Below are positions 52,412 through 62,188 of a DNA stretch of 64,000 bases, one piece after another. Numbering within the stretch: the first letter of the stretch is position 1; every line of letters starts with the position of its first letter. This DNA comes from JAVVSK01 sp036654235 (GTDB taxonomy: Bacteria; Bacillota; Clostridia; Christensenellales; CAG-138). The stretch covers positions 1 to 64,000 of the forward strand of contig JAVVSK010000001.1 in NCBI GenBank assembly GCA_036654235.1. Reading direction: 5' to 3'. Under the pieces are notes generated by a model. It made no database searches, had not been told where the DNA came from, and saw nothing but the letters and a program-made list of their open reading frames with translations. The position numbers were made by a program, and so were the translations under genes.

Positions 52412-55400
52412 ATGAAGAAATTTGTCGCAATGTTCGTGGCTATGCTAATGGTAGTTACTATTCTACCGTCCGCTTTTGCTGCCAACAACAAAACGATAGC
52501 TCAAAAAGCATCGTCGAATTTTTCGGAGTCTTTAAAGCCCGCTCAGGAATCTGAAAAAGGTACGGGCTCTATAGAAAAACCCCCGGTTGAATTATCGACC
52601 GGAATTGACAATGTTGGTTCGGAAAGAATAGGAACCGTCGTTTCAAACCCCCTCAAAGTAAAGGGCTCAACGCTCTATGGCTTTGACTGTTATCCGGGTA
52701 AAACCTGGATCTCTTTTGACTCTTCGAATCCGGCTAATCCTACGGTTCTTCCTGCCTCTGATACTCCTTTCTATGCTGCAGAGTATTATGATGGAATGAT
52801 CTATGCTGTTAAGAACATTAGTGACGGAGTCTATGAGTTTGGTAAAGTTGATCCCGAAACATATGAGTATACTAAGCTTTGCGATAGCGAATCTACTCAG
52901 GGTCTCGCGATGGACTATTCAACCGGTACGATGTACGCTCTTTGCCAGAGCGTAATAAAGACGGTTGATCTTAATACCGGAGCTTATACGACCGTTGCCC
53001 CTATAACAGGAATGACTGAGGGAAACTTCGCTATAACTTTCGCAATATCGACTGCCGGCATAATGTATGCTATGGAAATCGCTGACGGTGGTTTCTATGA
53101 AATCGATAAGGAAACGGGCGTTGGAACTCTAATCGGTTCTACCGGTTTAGCTCCGAACTATGCGCAGAGCGCAACGTTCGATCATTCAACACAGACTTTA
53201 TACTGGGCGGCTTATTCGACGGCCGGTACTTTAGTTACGGTTGATGTTACAACCGGTACAGTGACGACGGTCGGTGCTTTCGCCGGCGGTGCTGAAGTAA
53301 CTTGCCTAATGACGAGAAACGATAACGTTGAGCTACCTGATCCTACCCCCGTATCAGGTATTGAAGTTAGCCCGACCGAAGCGACGATACCCGAACAGGG
53401 TCGTACTTTTAAGCTTACCGCAACTCTGCTTCCTGTCGGCGTTTATATTGAAGATCGACTCGTTACTTGGACTTCCAGCAATCCCGACGCTGCAACCGTT
53501 AACGATAAGGGTCTTGTAACAAGCGTAAATCCCGGCGTTGCAACGATAACGGCGACGACACATGACGGTGGATTTACGGCGACTTCCGTTATTACCGTAT
53601 TAAGCCTTGCTGAAATGAACGCGAAATTAAGCGAAGCTTTAAACGTTGATGGCGGCGAACTTGTTTTCCAGAACGACACGGAATATCCTTGGGAACCGGG
53701 TTCGGATGGCGACAGATTCTGCGCTCATTCTACGACTACCGGAATGCACGGAACATTCTCCGCTGTAACTCTTGATCTTGGACCGGTCATCGGCGGTTCA
53801 ACCCTTACTTGGGATTGGAAAGCAAGCTGCGAAGCCGGATGGGACGGATTAGTATTGTTTATAAACGGTGTTCAGCTTACCGGCGGTGTTTTTGCTTCCG
53901 GCGACGTTCCTTGGACTACTGTAACCTATACGATTCCTCAAAGTATACCTACTTGTGTTGTACAGTGGGTTTATGTTAAAGATGACGGCGGCTCATCGGG
54001 CAGTGATATGGCTTGGCTCGATAACATAAGCTTCGTAGCTGCTGAGCCGGCTCCTGTAACCGGCGTTGAAATATCGCCTAAAACACAGACGATTCTTACC
54101 GCTAACACTTTCCAGATGCTCTATAATATGGTACCGATAAACTCGGATAATGCGAACGTAACTTGGGCTTCCAGCAATACCGCTGTTGCGACTATTGACG
54201 AAAATGGTATCGTTACGGCTGTTGCTCCGGGCGAAACGACGATTACGGTTACGACCGAGTCCGGACATTTTACCGATACCGCTGTAATTACGGTTATGGA
54301 TATGCCTACCCCGATAACTCATAAAGAGTTAACTTATGCTCCTACGGAAGTTGGCGATCTTTGCGACTTCGTTCTTGGTCTAGGTACTTCGACTTATATC
54401 TTTAAGCCGACGAATATCGGCGAGGTTAGTACCACCGCTACATGGGCGGTTGGTTATTCAATTTCAATGCAGGATGGAACAGGCGCTGAGCTTACGATAT
54501 CCGGCGAAGTCGATACAGTTATGTGGGTATTTGACGAGGACTTCAATGTATTAGCTTACAATGATGACTCTGAAACCGGAATGACTAGTTATATTAAATT
54601 TATACCTCCGGAAACCGGAACGTATAAGATTTTAATAACCGGTTATGGTGAAGGCGCAACGGGCGGCGCGAACCTTAACATTACTGATTACGATCCTATT
54701 CATGTAACGGGCGTTGAGCTTGACCCCGAAACGATGACTCTTGGTCTTAATAGATACGGTTCGTTTAACGCGATAATAGAGCCGGCTAACGCTGATCTTC
54801 AGACTTGTGTTTGGACTATCAGCGATCCGACGATTGCTTCTATTAATGCTAAGACGGGTAGACTTTTCGGCTTAAAGGTTGGTACTGCCGAAATTACCGT
54901 TACTACTGATGATGGTGGATTTACTGCGAAGGCTACGCTTAATGTTGCCGTCGTTCCTAATCCCGAATATGACGATTTGCTTTATGGTTATAACCTCTAC
55001 GATGATGCTGGACTTAACCCCGGTTTCTTTAAGATGGATCCGGCGGATGGAGCTGCTCTTGATATAATCAATGCAAATCAACTTAGTATATTTGCTGGCG
55101 AATATTACAATGGTTTGCTTTATACCTATTCGCTCTTAGACTTTGGTTTCTTCCAGATTCCGTTCTATTATGTAATTGATCCTTTAACATGGGATATACA
55201 GGTTCAGGTGGATATGGTACCGAATATCTGTTATGATATGGCCTATGATTATGAAACCAATGTTATGTATGGCCTTACGGACGACGTTGAAGGCAATAGA
55301 ATTCTCGGAACAGTTGATATGACGACCGGAATTATAACTGAACTTGGGCCGGTATTAACTAAAGATGGTGAGTCTCCGATGGTTCTCGCTTGCGATAACG

Positions 55401-56794
55401 GAGGCAGACTCTTTACCGTAACCGATGCCGGTACTCTCTATAAGATTACTGACAAAGAAACTCTCGAAGCTGAAGATGTCGGTCATACCGGCTATACGGC
55501 AAAATATGTTCAGTCTATGACTTATGACCATGTTGGTCAGGCTCTCTATTGGGCAAACATGACTGAAGAGGCTTCCAGCTTCTTGAAGATCGACAAAGAA
55601 AACGGTTCTTGCTTAGAAGAAGGCGTTCTTGGTTCAGGATTAACCGAAGTTACCTGCCTATTCGCTTTTGCGAATCCCGATCAGGTAACCGAAGTTCCTC
55701 CAGAGCCGGTTCCTGTTGAAGGTGTTTCTATAATGCCCGAAACTGCGACTCTCGAAGTTGGTAAAACGATTAAACTTAAGCCGATTTTCGAACCGACTAA
55801 CGCAACTAATAAGAAGGTTCTCTGGCATTCGACGAGCGACGCTATCGCGACCGTAGATGCTAAGGGTAATGTAACAGCTATGGCTCCGGGTTCTTGCTAT
55901 GTTATAGTAACAACCGTTGAGGGTGGGTTCACAGCGAGGGCGCTTATCTCCGTTAACGCTCCTGCTCCCGGCGATCTTCCGGAAGGTCATTGCCGCGTAA
56001 CACTTGAAGTTCATGACGTATGGGGTGATGGATCTGGTTATCAGATGCTTCTTGACTCAACGCATAGCACCTATGGATCGACGATTCCCGCTGAAGGACC
56101 TCTGACGCAGGAAGGTGACGTACCTCAGGAAATCTATGATCTATTCGATTATAAGATTCCGGAAACTGCTGACGGCGCTCTTGCTACTCAGAATATTGTT
56201 GTTGACGGTATAGTTTCTATAATAGTTCCAGAGGGTACTTATGACTTCTGCATAACGAACCCGACTGTTGGTCAGAGGATGTGGATAGCTACAAACGGTC
56301 GTGCGGATGATTTCGTTATGACCGCCGGTAACGAATATATCTTTACACTTAGACTTAATGGTACAAACGATATGTGCGACTGGACAAATCGTTGGGTTGG
56401 CTTCCCTGATCCTACTCTTGAATACTTTACGGTAACTTTCTCAAACTTCGACGATTCGCTTCTGGCGACTTCGATAGTAAAGAAGGGTGCTGATGCTCTC
56501 GCTCCTAATACTCCTATCCGTGCGGGTTATACATTCACCGGTTGGGATAAGACTTTTACAAATGTTCAGGCCGATTTAACGGTTAAGGCTGTCTACGAGC
56601 GCCTTGAAAACTGGGCTGACGTAAATGGTGACGGAGAAACCAATACAGGCGACGCTGCAATGATTCTTGCCTATATGGCAGAGCATGTTGAGCTTACTCC
56701 TGAACAGTTGGTTATTGCCGATACTAATGGCGATGGCATAGTAAATACTGGCGATGCGGCGACTATACTTCACGTTATAGCGTTTGGTGAATAA
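52412..56794 (+). CDS. Large secreted dockerin protein with propeller-like, Ig-like and gingipain-adhesin-like domains
   Basis: 1,460 residues from the ATG at 52412 (AGGGAGG upstream; the frame to 52361 spoils the signal peptide). Signal peptide ~1-25, ending 'LPSAFA'. Propeller-like repeats ~60-310; Big2 Ig-like domain ~313-400; jelly-roll, adhesin-type block ~410-545; Big2 ~549-632; PPC-like ~640-760; Big2 ~764-850; second propeller ~854-1095; Big2 ~1098-1180; DUF2436-like block ~1191-1320 ('DGSGYQMLLDSTHSTYGSTI'); InlB-type repeat ~1337-1395; and a C-terminal type I dockerin ~1400-1460 (DVNGDGETNTGD, DTNGDGIVNTGD). It is probably a surface or cellulosome-like assembly protein. It has a decayed copy at 58.2 kb and another large copy at 59.8 kb. 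Confidence 0.85.
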   Translation: MKKFVAMFVAMLMVVTILPSAFAANNKTIAQKASSNFSESLKPAQESEKGTGSIEKPPVELSTGIDNVGSERIGTVVSNPLKVKGSTLYGFDCYPGKTWISFDSSNPANPTVLPASDTPFYAAEYYDGMIYAVKNISDGVYEFGKVDPETYEYTKLCDSESTQGLAMDYSTGTMYALCQSVIKTVDLNTGAYTTVAPITGMTEGNFAITFAISTAGIMYAMEIADGGFYEIDKETGVGTLIGSTGLAPNYAQSATFDHSTQTLYWAAYSTAGTLVTVDVTTGTVTTVGAFAGGAEVTCLMTRNDNVELPDPTPVSGIEVSPTEATIPEQGRTFKLTATLLPVGVYIEDRLVTWTSSNPDAATVNDKGLVTSVNPGVATITATTHDGGFTATSVITVLSLAEMNAKLSEALNVDGGELVFQNDTEYPWEPGSDGDRFCAHSTTTGMHGTFSAVTLDLGPVIGGSTLTWDWKASCEAGWDGLVLFINGVQLTGGVFASGDVPWTTVTYTIPQSIPTCVVQWVYVKDDGGSSGSDMAWLDNISFVAAEPAPVTGVEISPKTQTILTANTFQMLYNMVPINSDNANVTWASSNTAVATIDENGIVTAVAPGETTITVTTESGHFTDTAVITVMDMPTPITHKELTYAPTEVGDLCDFVLGLGTSTYIFKPTNIGEVSTTATWAVGYSISMQDGTGAELTISGEVDTVMWVFDEDFNVLAYNDDSETGMTSYIKFIPPETGTYKILITGYGEGATGGANLNITDYDPIHVTGVELDPETMTLGLNRYGSFNAIIEPANADLQTCVWTISDPTIASINAKTGRLFGLKVGTAEITVTTDDGGFTAKATLNVAVVPNPEYDDLLYGYNLYDDAGLNPGFFKMDPADGAALDIINANQLSIFAGEYYNGLLYTYSLLDFGFFQIPFYYVIDPLTWDIQVQVDMVPNICYDMAYDYETNVMYGLTDDVEGNRILGTVDMTTGIITELGPVLTKDGESPMVLACDNGGRLFTVTDAGTLYKITDKETLEAEDVGHTGYTAKYVQSMTYDHVGQALYWANMTEEASSFLKIDKENGSCLEEGVLGSGLTEVTCLFAFANPDQVTEVPPEPVPVEGVSIMPETATLEVGKTIKLKPIFEPTNATNKKVLWHSTSDAIATVDAKGNVTAMAPGSCYVIVTTVEGGFTARALISVNAPAPGDLPEGHCRVTLEVHDVWGDGSGYQMLLDSTHSTYGSTIPAEGPLTQEGDVPQEIYDLFDYKIPETADGALATQNIVVDGIVSIIVPEGTYDFCITNPTVGQRMWIATNGRADDFVMTAGNEYIFTLRLNGTNDMCDWTNRWVGFPDPTLEYFTVTFSNFDDSLLATSIVKKGADALAPNTPIRAGYTFTGWDKTFTNVQADLTVKAVYERLENWADVNGDGETNTGDAAMILAYMAEHVELTPEQLVIADTNGDGIVNTGDAATILHVIAFGE

Positions 56795-56890
56795 TCGATA
56801 ACGCTGATTAAAAAGCATAGTCAGGTTTCCAAAGACTGTTAAAATCAGTTTAGAAAACCAAAAAAACAATACTTAATCCCTATAGGATTG

Positions 56891-56919
56891 CCCCCCGTCG
56901 AAATCTCGACGGGGGGTTT
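56891..56919 (+). terminator. Rho-independent terminator after the large dockerin gene
   Basis: A perfect 11-bp G+C-rich stem (CCCCCCGTCGA / TCGACGGGGGG) with a 4-base loop, followed by TTTA, about 95 bases after the stop codon. Confidence 0.88.
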
Positions 56920-56929
56920 ATTATACGAA

Positions 56930-57537
56930 ATATTGGAAAGTAGTTTATCATAAGAAATTTATTGCCCCTTCTTACAATGATTTGTCTTAGTAATTATTTA
57001 GTATATTAGCATTTATCGGCAATTATAAAAATAACTTAAAAGCATCCTTAAACTCATATCAAATTTTAAAGGCACGTAAGAACCTGAAAGCGATTCATAA
57101 AAATGTAACATATAATGTTTTAACACCCCGATATAACTAAGCTATTACATTTAGTACCGGCTTTTAAACTTTGAGAATATAATACTGCCCACACAGCCAA
57201 GTTGCTCTGAATTAGGAACTGAAAATCAAGAGCTGTAGCGGCTTTAAAGCTATAATTGAATTGTAAGATGCCGATATCTAAACTTTGTTTTTGCTATCAG
57301 CGATCTTATCGTTGCTTCTGTTGAGCTAAAACGGATAGCATCTTGGGTTGCAATATTGGCAATAACAAGGTTGTTACTATGGCATTAAAGAACCAGATTA
57401 TATTGACAATAGAAATGCATAATAATAAAAAACACTTTTTGATGGAATATCTCACCTATAATAGACATGAAATAAGTAATACGGTTTAGGCGCTCTTAGG
57501 GTCGAATCTACTCGAGGAAAAATGCACATGGGCGGTA
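56930..57537. other. A/T-rich non-coding stretch
   Basis: About 600 bases between the dockerin terminator and a transposase scrap. No open frame, hairpin or repeat worth naming. Confidence 0.5.
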
Positions 57538-57790
57538 ATGCGCAAGATAACCGCGTTGTTAATGCAATCTTTTGGATTCTTCGCACAGGCGCGCCATAGC
57601 GCTCCCTAGCACCGGACTACGGGAATTGAAATAACGTTAACCGTGGCTTTTTGCAGATGGAGAGACAAAGTCGTATGGGAAGGCATACTTGAAACGGTTG
57701 GCGGACAGTCCCAATGATAAATGATCGATGATTGATGCGGTTATCAAGGCACAATCCGGATGCAACCGGAACTGTTAGCGGAAATCAAGA
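57538..57790 (+). pseudogene. IS5-type transposase, N-terminal fragment
   Basis: The frame from ATG 57538 reads 'NAQDNRVVNAIFWILRTGAP' then stops at a TAG where W is expected, and continues 'RSLAPDYGN' with a TGA again at a W position. After a frameshift it reads 'CRWRDKVVWEGILETV' near 57650-57700. This is the helix-turn-helix start of IS5/ISL2-group transposases. The DDE part is missing or unrecognisable. Confidence 0.7.
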
Positions 57791-57910
57791 CATGGAGCGC
57801 AGAAAAGGAGAGTCAATACCCAAGATGCATTATACACCTCATCATTCGTGGCGGCTTTTTTAACTTAAACTATTGTCGATACTATCTGCAACTCTTGACA
57901 TTGCTACCGT

Positions 57911-58030
57911 TTCTAATGGTAAAATGACGATTTATTCTATAATTATAATACTTAATATCTAATCCGATTTCCTAATGGTAAATTTACGATTTATTCTACA
58001 ATTATAATACTTAATATCGAATCTGATTTT
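57911..58030. repeat. Two-copy ~59-bp direct repeat
   Basis: Two tandem copies beginning at about 57911 and 57970, sharing CTAATGGTAAA, ACGATTTATTCTA and AATTATAATACTTAATATC with a few substitutions. They lie between the transposase scrap and the decayed dockerin gene. Confidence 0.7.
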
Positions 58031-58209
58031 CTTAAAATACTTCAGAGGGATGGAAGGAGAATTGTTATAATAACTCTTAATTATCTCAATAAACAGACTA
58101 ATGAACATTAGAATGCCTTATTTCATACATGTGTAGATTTAAAGCGAGATTTTTTTCAATTATTTTAGAATTATATTATTAGTTGTATAGATTTAAAAAT
58201 GAAACACCC

Positions 58210-59538
58210 ATTGATATGTTAGATAGTATCTGCTATGATGTGACACACGATCATGAGGCTAAGATTATGTAGGGTCTTATGAACGATGCCGACGGAAAGA
58301 TAATCAGCGGAACGCTTAATGTTAAAATTGGAGATAGAACCCATAGCGACTAAAAATGTTGAAGTCTCAATAGCTTTTGTATACGATAACTGAGGTAAAC
58401 TCGTTACTATAACCTATTCAGATAACTCTTTATAATATTGCGGATAAAGAAACAATTGAAACTGAATATGTAATTAGCATGGATTATACTGCGAAATACA
58501 TTCAGTCTATAATTTATTTTTATGTTGCTCAGGTATTACACTGATCATACTTATATGATAGGTGTAACAGCCAACTTTCTTAAAATTAATAAGAAAAAAT
58601 GGTTACCAGATGAAAGAATATCTATTGTATTTTGGAAAGGATGAAAGTGAAGATCCTCTTCATTTTTACAAATCCGGATCATTCAACCAAATTTTCTACC
58701 GATTCCGTTCCTGTTGACGGTATTTCTATAATGCCTGAAACTTAAATTTGCTAAGTTTTCGGAACGATTAATTTTAAGACAGTATTGAATCCTGAAAATA
58801 AAGAGCTTCTCAACATTCGACAAGCGATGCTATCCCAACCATGAATCTGGCAGAAGAACATAAGCGTGATATTTAATTGCTCTTTCCGGGTTATAGTAGC
58901 GATTTTAGAAGATGAATTTACGGTGAAAGCGCTTATATTCCTAGCCCTTCCCGCCTAAGCCCCTGACTACTGGCGGTGATGTATCTTTGGAGATCTATTA
59001 GCCATTTGATTATAAGATTTTCCGAAACTGCTTACAGCGCATTGAATACTCATGATATAGTCATAAACAATAGTGTTTTAATAGTAGCGATAATGAGTAT
59101 ATCTTTACCCTGTCTTGTAAAGGCGATTACCATATGTGCGACGGACGAATAAATGGGTAATGTTCGCAGGAGCTACTATGGGAGTGTTTACGGTAACTTT
59201 CTTAAACGTAGAGGATTCGCTAATAGTGATTTCGATAATAGAGAAAGGTGCTTACGCTTTTTATCTAATATTTCTATCCGCGCGTATTATATCTTCGTCG
59301 GAATGGATGAGATGTTTATGAACGTTAAATCCAAGAGCTGATTAAAACTATCTAATACCCGGAAAATTGAGCTGATGCAAACGAAGACGGAACAACTAAT
59401 ACTGGCTACGCTAGAATGATCCTAATCTATATTTCCAACCATATATAGCGGCAGACAGTTAGCGTCGATATAAATAACAATTAATCAGTAAATATCGGCG
59501 ATACCTCGACTATCCCGAACTTCATAGCATTCGACTAA
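58210..59538 (+). pseudogene. Decayed paralogue of the large dockerin protein (C-terminal half)
   Basis: Corresponds in order to the second propeller ('SICYDVTHDHEAKI'), the Ig/DUF2436 region, the InlB-type repeat (readable near 59175, 'VTFLNVEDSLIVISIIEKGA') and the dockerin ('NEDGTTNTG' then 'VNIGDTSTI'), ending with a TAA in the same place as the intact gene. Stops and frameshifts fall every few tens of codons and large parts are missing. Only the protein-level order of landmarks makes it recognisable. Confidence 0.8.
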
Positions 59539-59559
59539 TAAAGGAGTAGATTAAAGACA

Positions 59560-59666
59560 CGGAATCAGTTGCATTATTCGTAACAGCATTAGCAGCGCTT
59601 TGCACCGTATCATTCGTTTTTTCAGCAAACAACAAAGAGATGCCCGGAAGAGCATCGGTTCTTTAG
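59560..59666 (+). pseudogene. Signal-peptide remnant of another paralogue
   Basis: Reads 'ALFVTALAALCTVSFVFSAN', then 'NKEMPGRAS' and a TAG. It matches the signal peptide plus ANNKTIAQKAS start of the intact gene at 52412. It stands between the decayed second copy and the third copy, so one more duplication round was lost here. Confidence 0.6.
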
Positions 59667-60733
59667 TGGAGACCATGTCTATTTTTAGATGATGGTCAAT
59701 TAAGTCGGAGCGACAGAAAAACAATATTTAAATTTCGCTTTTTCTTAATGTTATACCGGAGTTCGCGTTACGTCGTGAATAAAAAATAAAGGATATGAGG
59801 AAATACTTGACATGAAGAACTTTATCGCACTGGTTTTAGCAATACTTATGGTAATAACTGTTTTACCATTCTCTTTTGCTGAAACCAATAAAACTATAAT
59901 TTCGCAATCATCATCGCATATTTCAGAGTCTTTAAATCCTATTCAGAAACCATCATCAAACGATTTAGAGCCTTTAAAGTCTGTACAAGAGGGTGAAAAA
60001 GAGTTACCTTCTTTAGAAGAAAACCGAGTAGAATGGTCAACTGGCATTAATGAAAATATTCAAATGCAAACGGGAATAGTTGCTTCTAATCCTCTTAAAG
60101 TAAAAGGCTCAACCCTTTATGCTTTTGAAAGTTATCCGGGCAAAAAATGGATTTCATTTGATACTTCGAATCATGCAAATATTACGGATCTATCTAACGT
60201 AGATGACGGACTTTTTTTTGCTGCCGAATATTTCCAGGGGAATATCTACGCTGTTAAGAATATTACTGCTGATAATTCATATGTGTTTGGTACAGTTGAT
60301 CCTGAAACATATGTATTTACAAAAATTAGTGATAGCGAATCAACTCAGGGTCTTGCTATGGACTATTCAACAGAAACGATGTATGCACTTTGTGAAAACG
60401 TATTAAAGACGGTAGATCTTACTTCCGGAACTTTTACTACGATTAATACTATAAGCAGTATGTCACAGGATACTTTCCCCATAACGTTCGCAATAACGAC
60501 TGAGGGAAGAATGTATGCTATCGAAATTGGGAAGGGCGGTCTCTATGAAATAGACAAGGTTAGCGGAATAACAACTTACGTAGGTCCTACCGGTCTTTCT
60601 CCTAACTTCGCGCAGAGCGCCACTTTTGATCATGCTACGCGGACTTTCTATTGGGCGGCTTATACGTCGACCGGTATTTTAACGACGGTCGATCTTAAGA
60701 CCGGTGCGGCAACGATCGTCGGTCCTTTAAGTA

Positions 60734-60740
60734 GGGGGGG
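60734..60740 (+). repeat. G7 homopolymer at the frameshift of the third paralogue
   Basis: Seven G in a row inside the N-terminal propeller of the 59812 gene. Six would keep the frame. The intact paralogue has no such run at this place. Confidence 0.85.
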
Positions 60741-62164
60741 CAGAGTTAACTTGTTTAATTACGAAAAACGATAATGTCGTGCTTCCCGATCCCGTTCCGG
60801 TATCTGGCGTTGAGATTAGCCCCGTAGAAGCTATGATGCCTGAGCAGGGACGAACTCTTCAAATGTCCGCAACGGTGCTTCCTTTAGGCGCTTATATCTT
60901 AGATCAAAGCGTTACTTGGGCGAGTAGTAATACTGACGTGGCGACCGTAAACGAGGCGGGTCTTGTAACAAGCGTAAATTGCGGAGTTACGACGATTACG
61001 GTAACTACTAACGACGGTGAATTTACGGCAACTTCGACGGTTACGGTATTAACTCAAGCAGAAGCAGATATTAAACTGAACGAAGCGTTAAATGCCGAAG
61101 GCGGAAATTTAGTTTTTCGAAACGATACGGTATACCCTTGGGAACTTTGTACAGATGGAGATAGATTTTGCGCTCATTCTACGAATAACAGAATAGATAA
61201 CTCGGAATCAAGCGTAACTCTCGATCTCGGTAGCGTTATCGGAGGCTCAACTCTAAATTGGGATTGGAAAGCAAGTAGCGAAGAATACGACGGTTTAGTA
61301 ATATACTTAAACGACACTCAGATTATGGGCGTCTATGCTAACGCTGAAACACCTTGGACTAACGTAACATATACAATTCCACAAAGTCTTTCTTCCTGCG
61401 TAATAAGATGGAGCTTTTTTAAGAATAACATAGATTTTGCCGGCAAGGATATGTCTTGGCTTGATAATGTTAGCTTCGTAGCCGGCGAATCAGCTCCCGT
61501 AACCGGAATTACACTTCGCCCAAAAACGAAAATATTACTTACAGGGAAATCCCTAAGAATGAAATATAACACATTACCAATGAATGCGGATAACCCCAAT
61601 GTAAGTTGGAGCTAAAGTAATACAGCCATTGCGACGGTTAATTCTAACGGTATTGTTGCGACTTTATCTGCCGGAGAGGTTACAATTACGGTTACGACCG
61701 AATCGGGGAACTTCTCGGATAGCGCCGTGATAACGGTTATGGATATGCCGACACCTATCACCCATCAGGAAATGAATTATGTTCCTATCAACATTGGTGA
61801 TGTTTGCGACTTTCAACTTGGTCTCGGAACTTCCACCTATATTATAAAGCCTAAGAGAAATGGTGACCCCGGTCCGTATAAGACATGGGCGGTTGGTTAC
61901 AGTCTCTTTTTAGAGGAAGGAATGGGGGCAGGACTTGAAGCTTCCGGCAATCTTAGCAATGTTAATGCGGTTATGTGGGCATTTGACGAGGATTTTAACG
62001 TCGTAGCTTACAACGATGGCTTTAACGGCGGTCTTCCAACTCATATTGACATGGTAGCGGCTCATACGGGAACCTATAATATTCTTGTAACCGGCTTTAT
62101 CGAATTTGTTACCGGAGCCGGTAGTTTCAGCGTTCTCGACTATGATCCTATCCGCGTAACCGGC

Positions 62165-62188
62165 GTTAGCGTTAGCGTTAGCGTTAGC
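62165..62188 (+). repeat. Four tandem GTTAGC hexamers
   Basis: Four perfect copies, in frame, coding (Val-Ser)x4 at the start of a Big2 domain of the 59812 paralogue. The intact paralogue has Val-Glu-Leu there, so the site has grown by repeat slippage without breaking the frame. Confidence 0.85.

Noticed and set aside
52270..52554. Plus-strand frame overlapping the leader and signal peptide of the large dockerin gene.
   Set aside because: It has no ribosome site and lies over the signal peptide in another frame. The 52412 gene explains the region.
59136..59321. Two short overlapping plus frames that look like small genes.
   Set aside because: They read the InlB-type repeat of the decayed dockerin copy in different frames.
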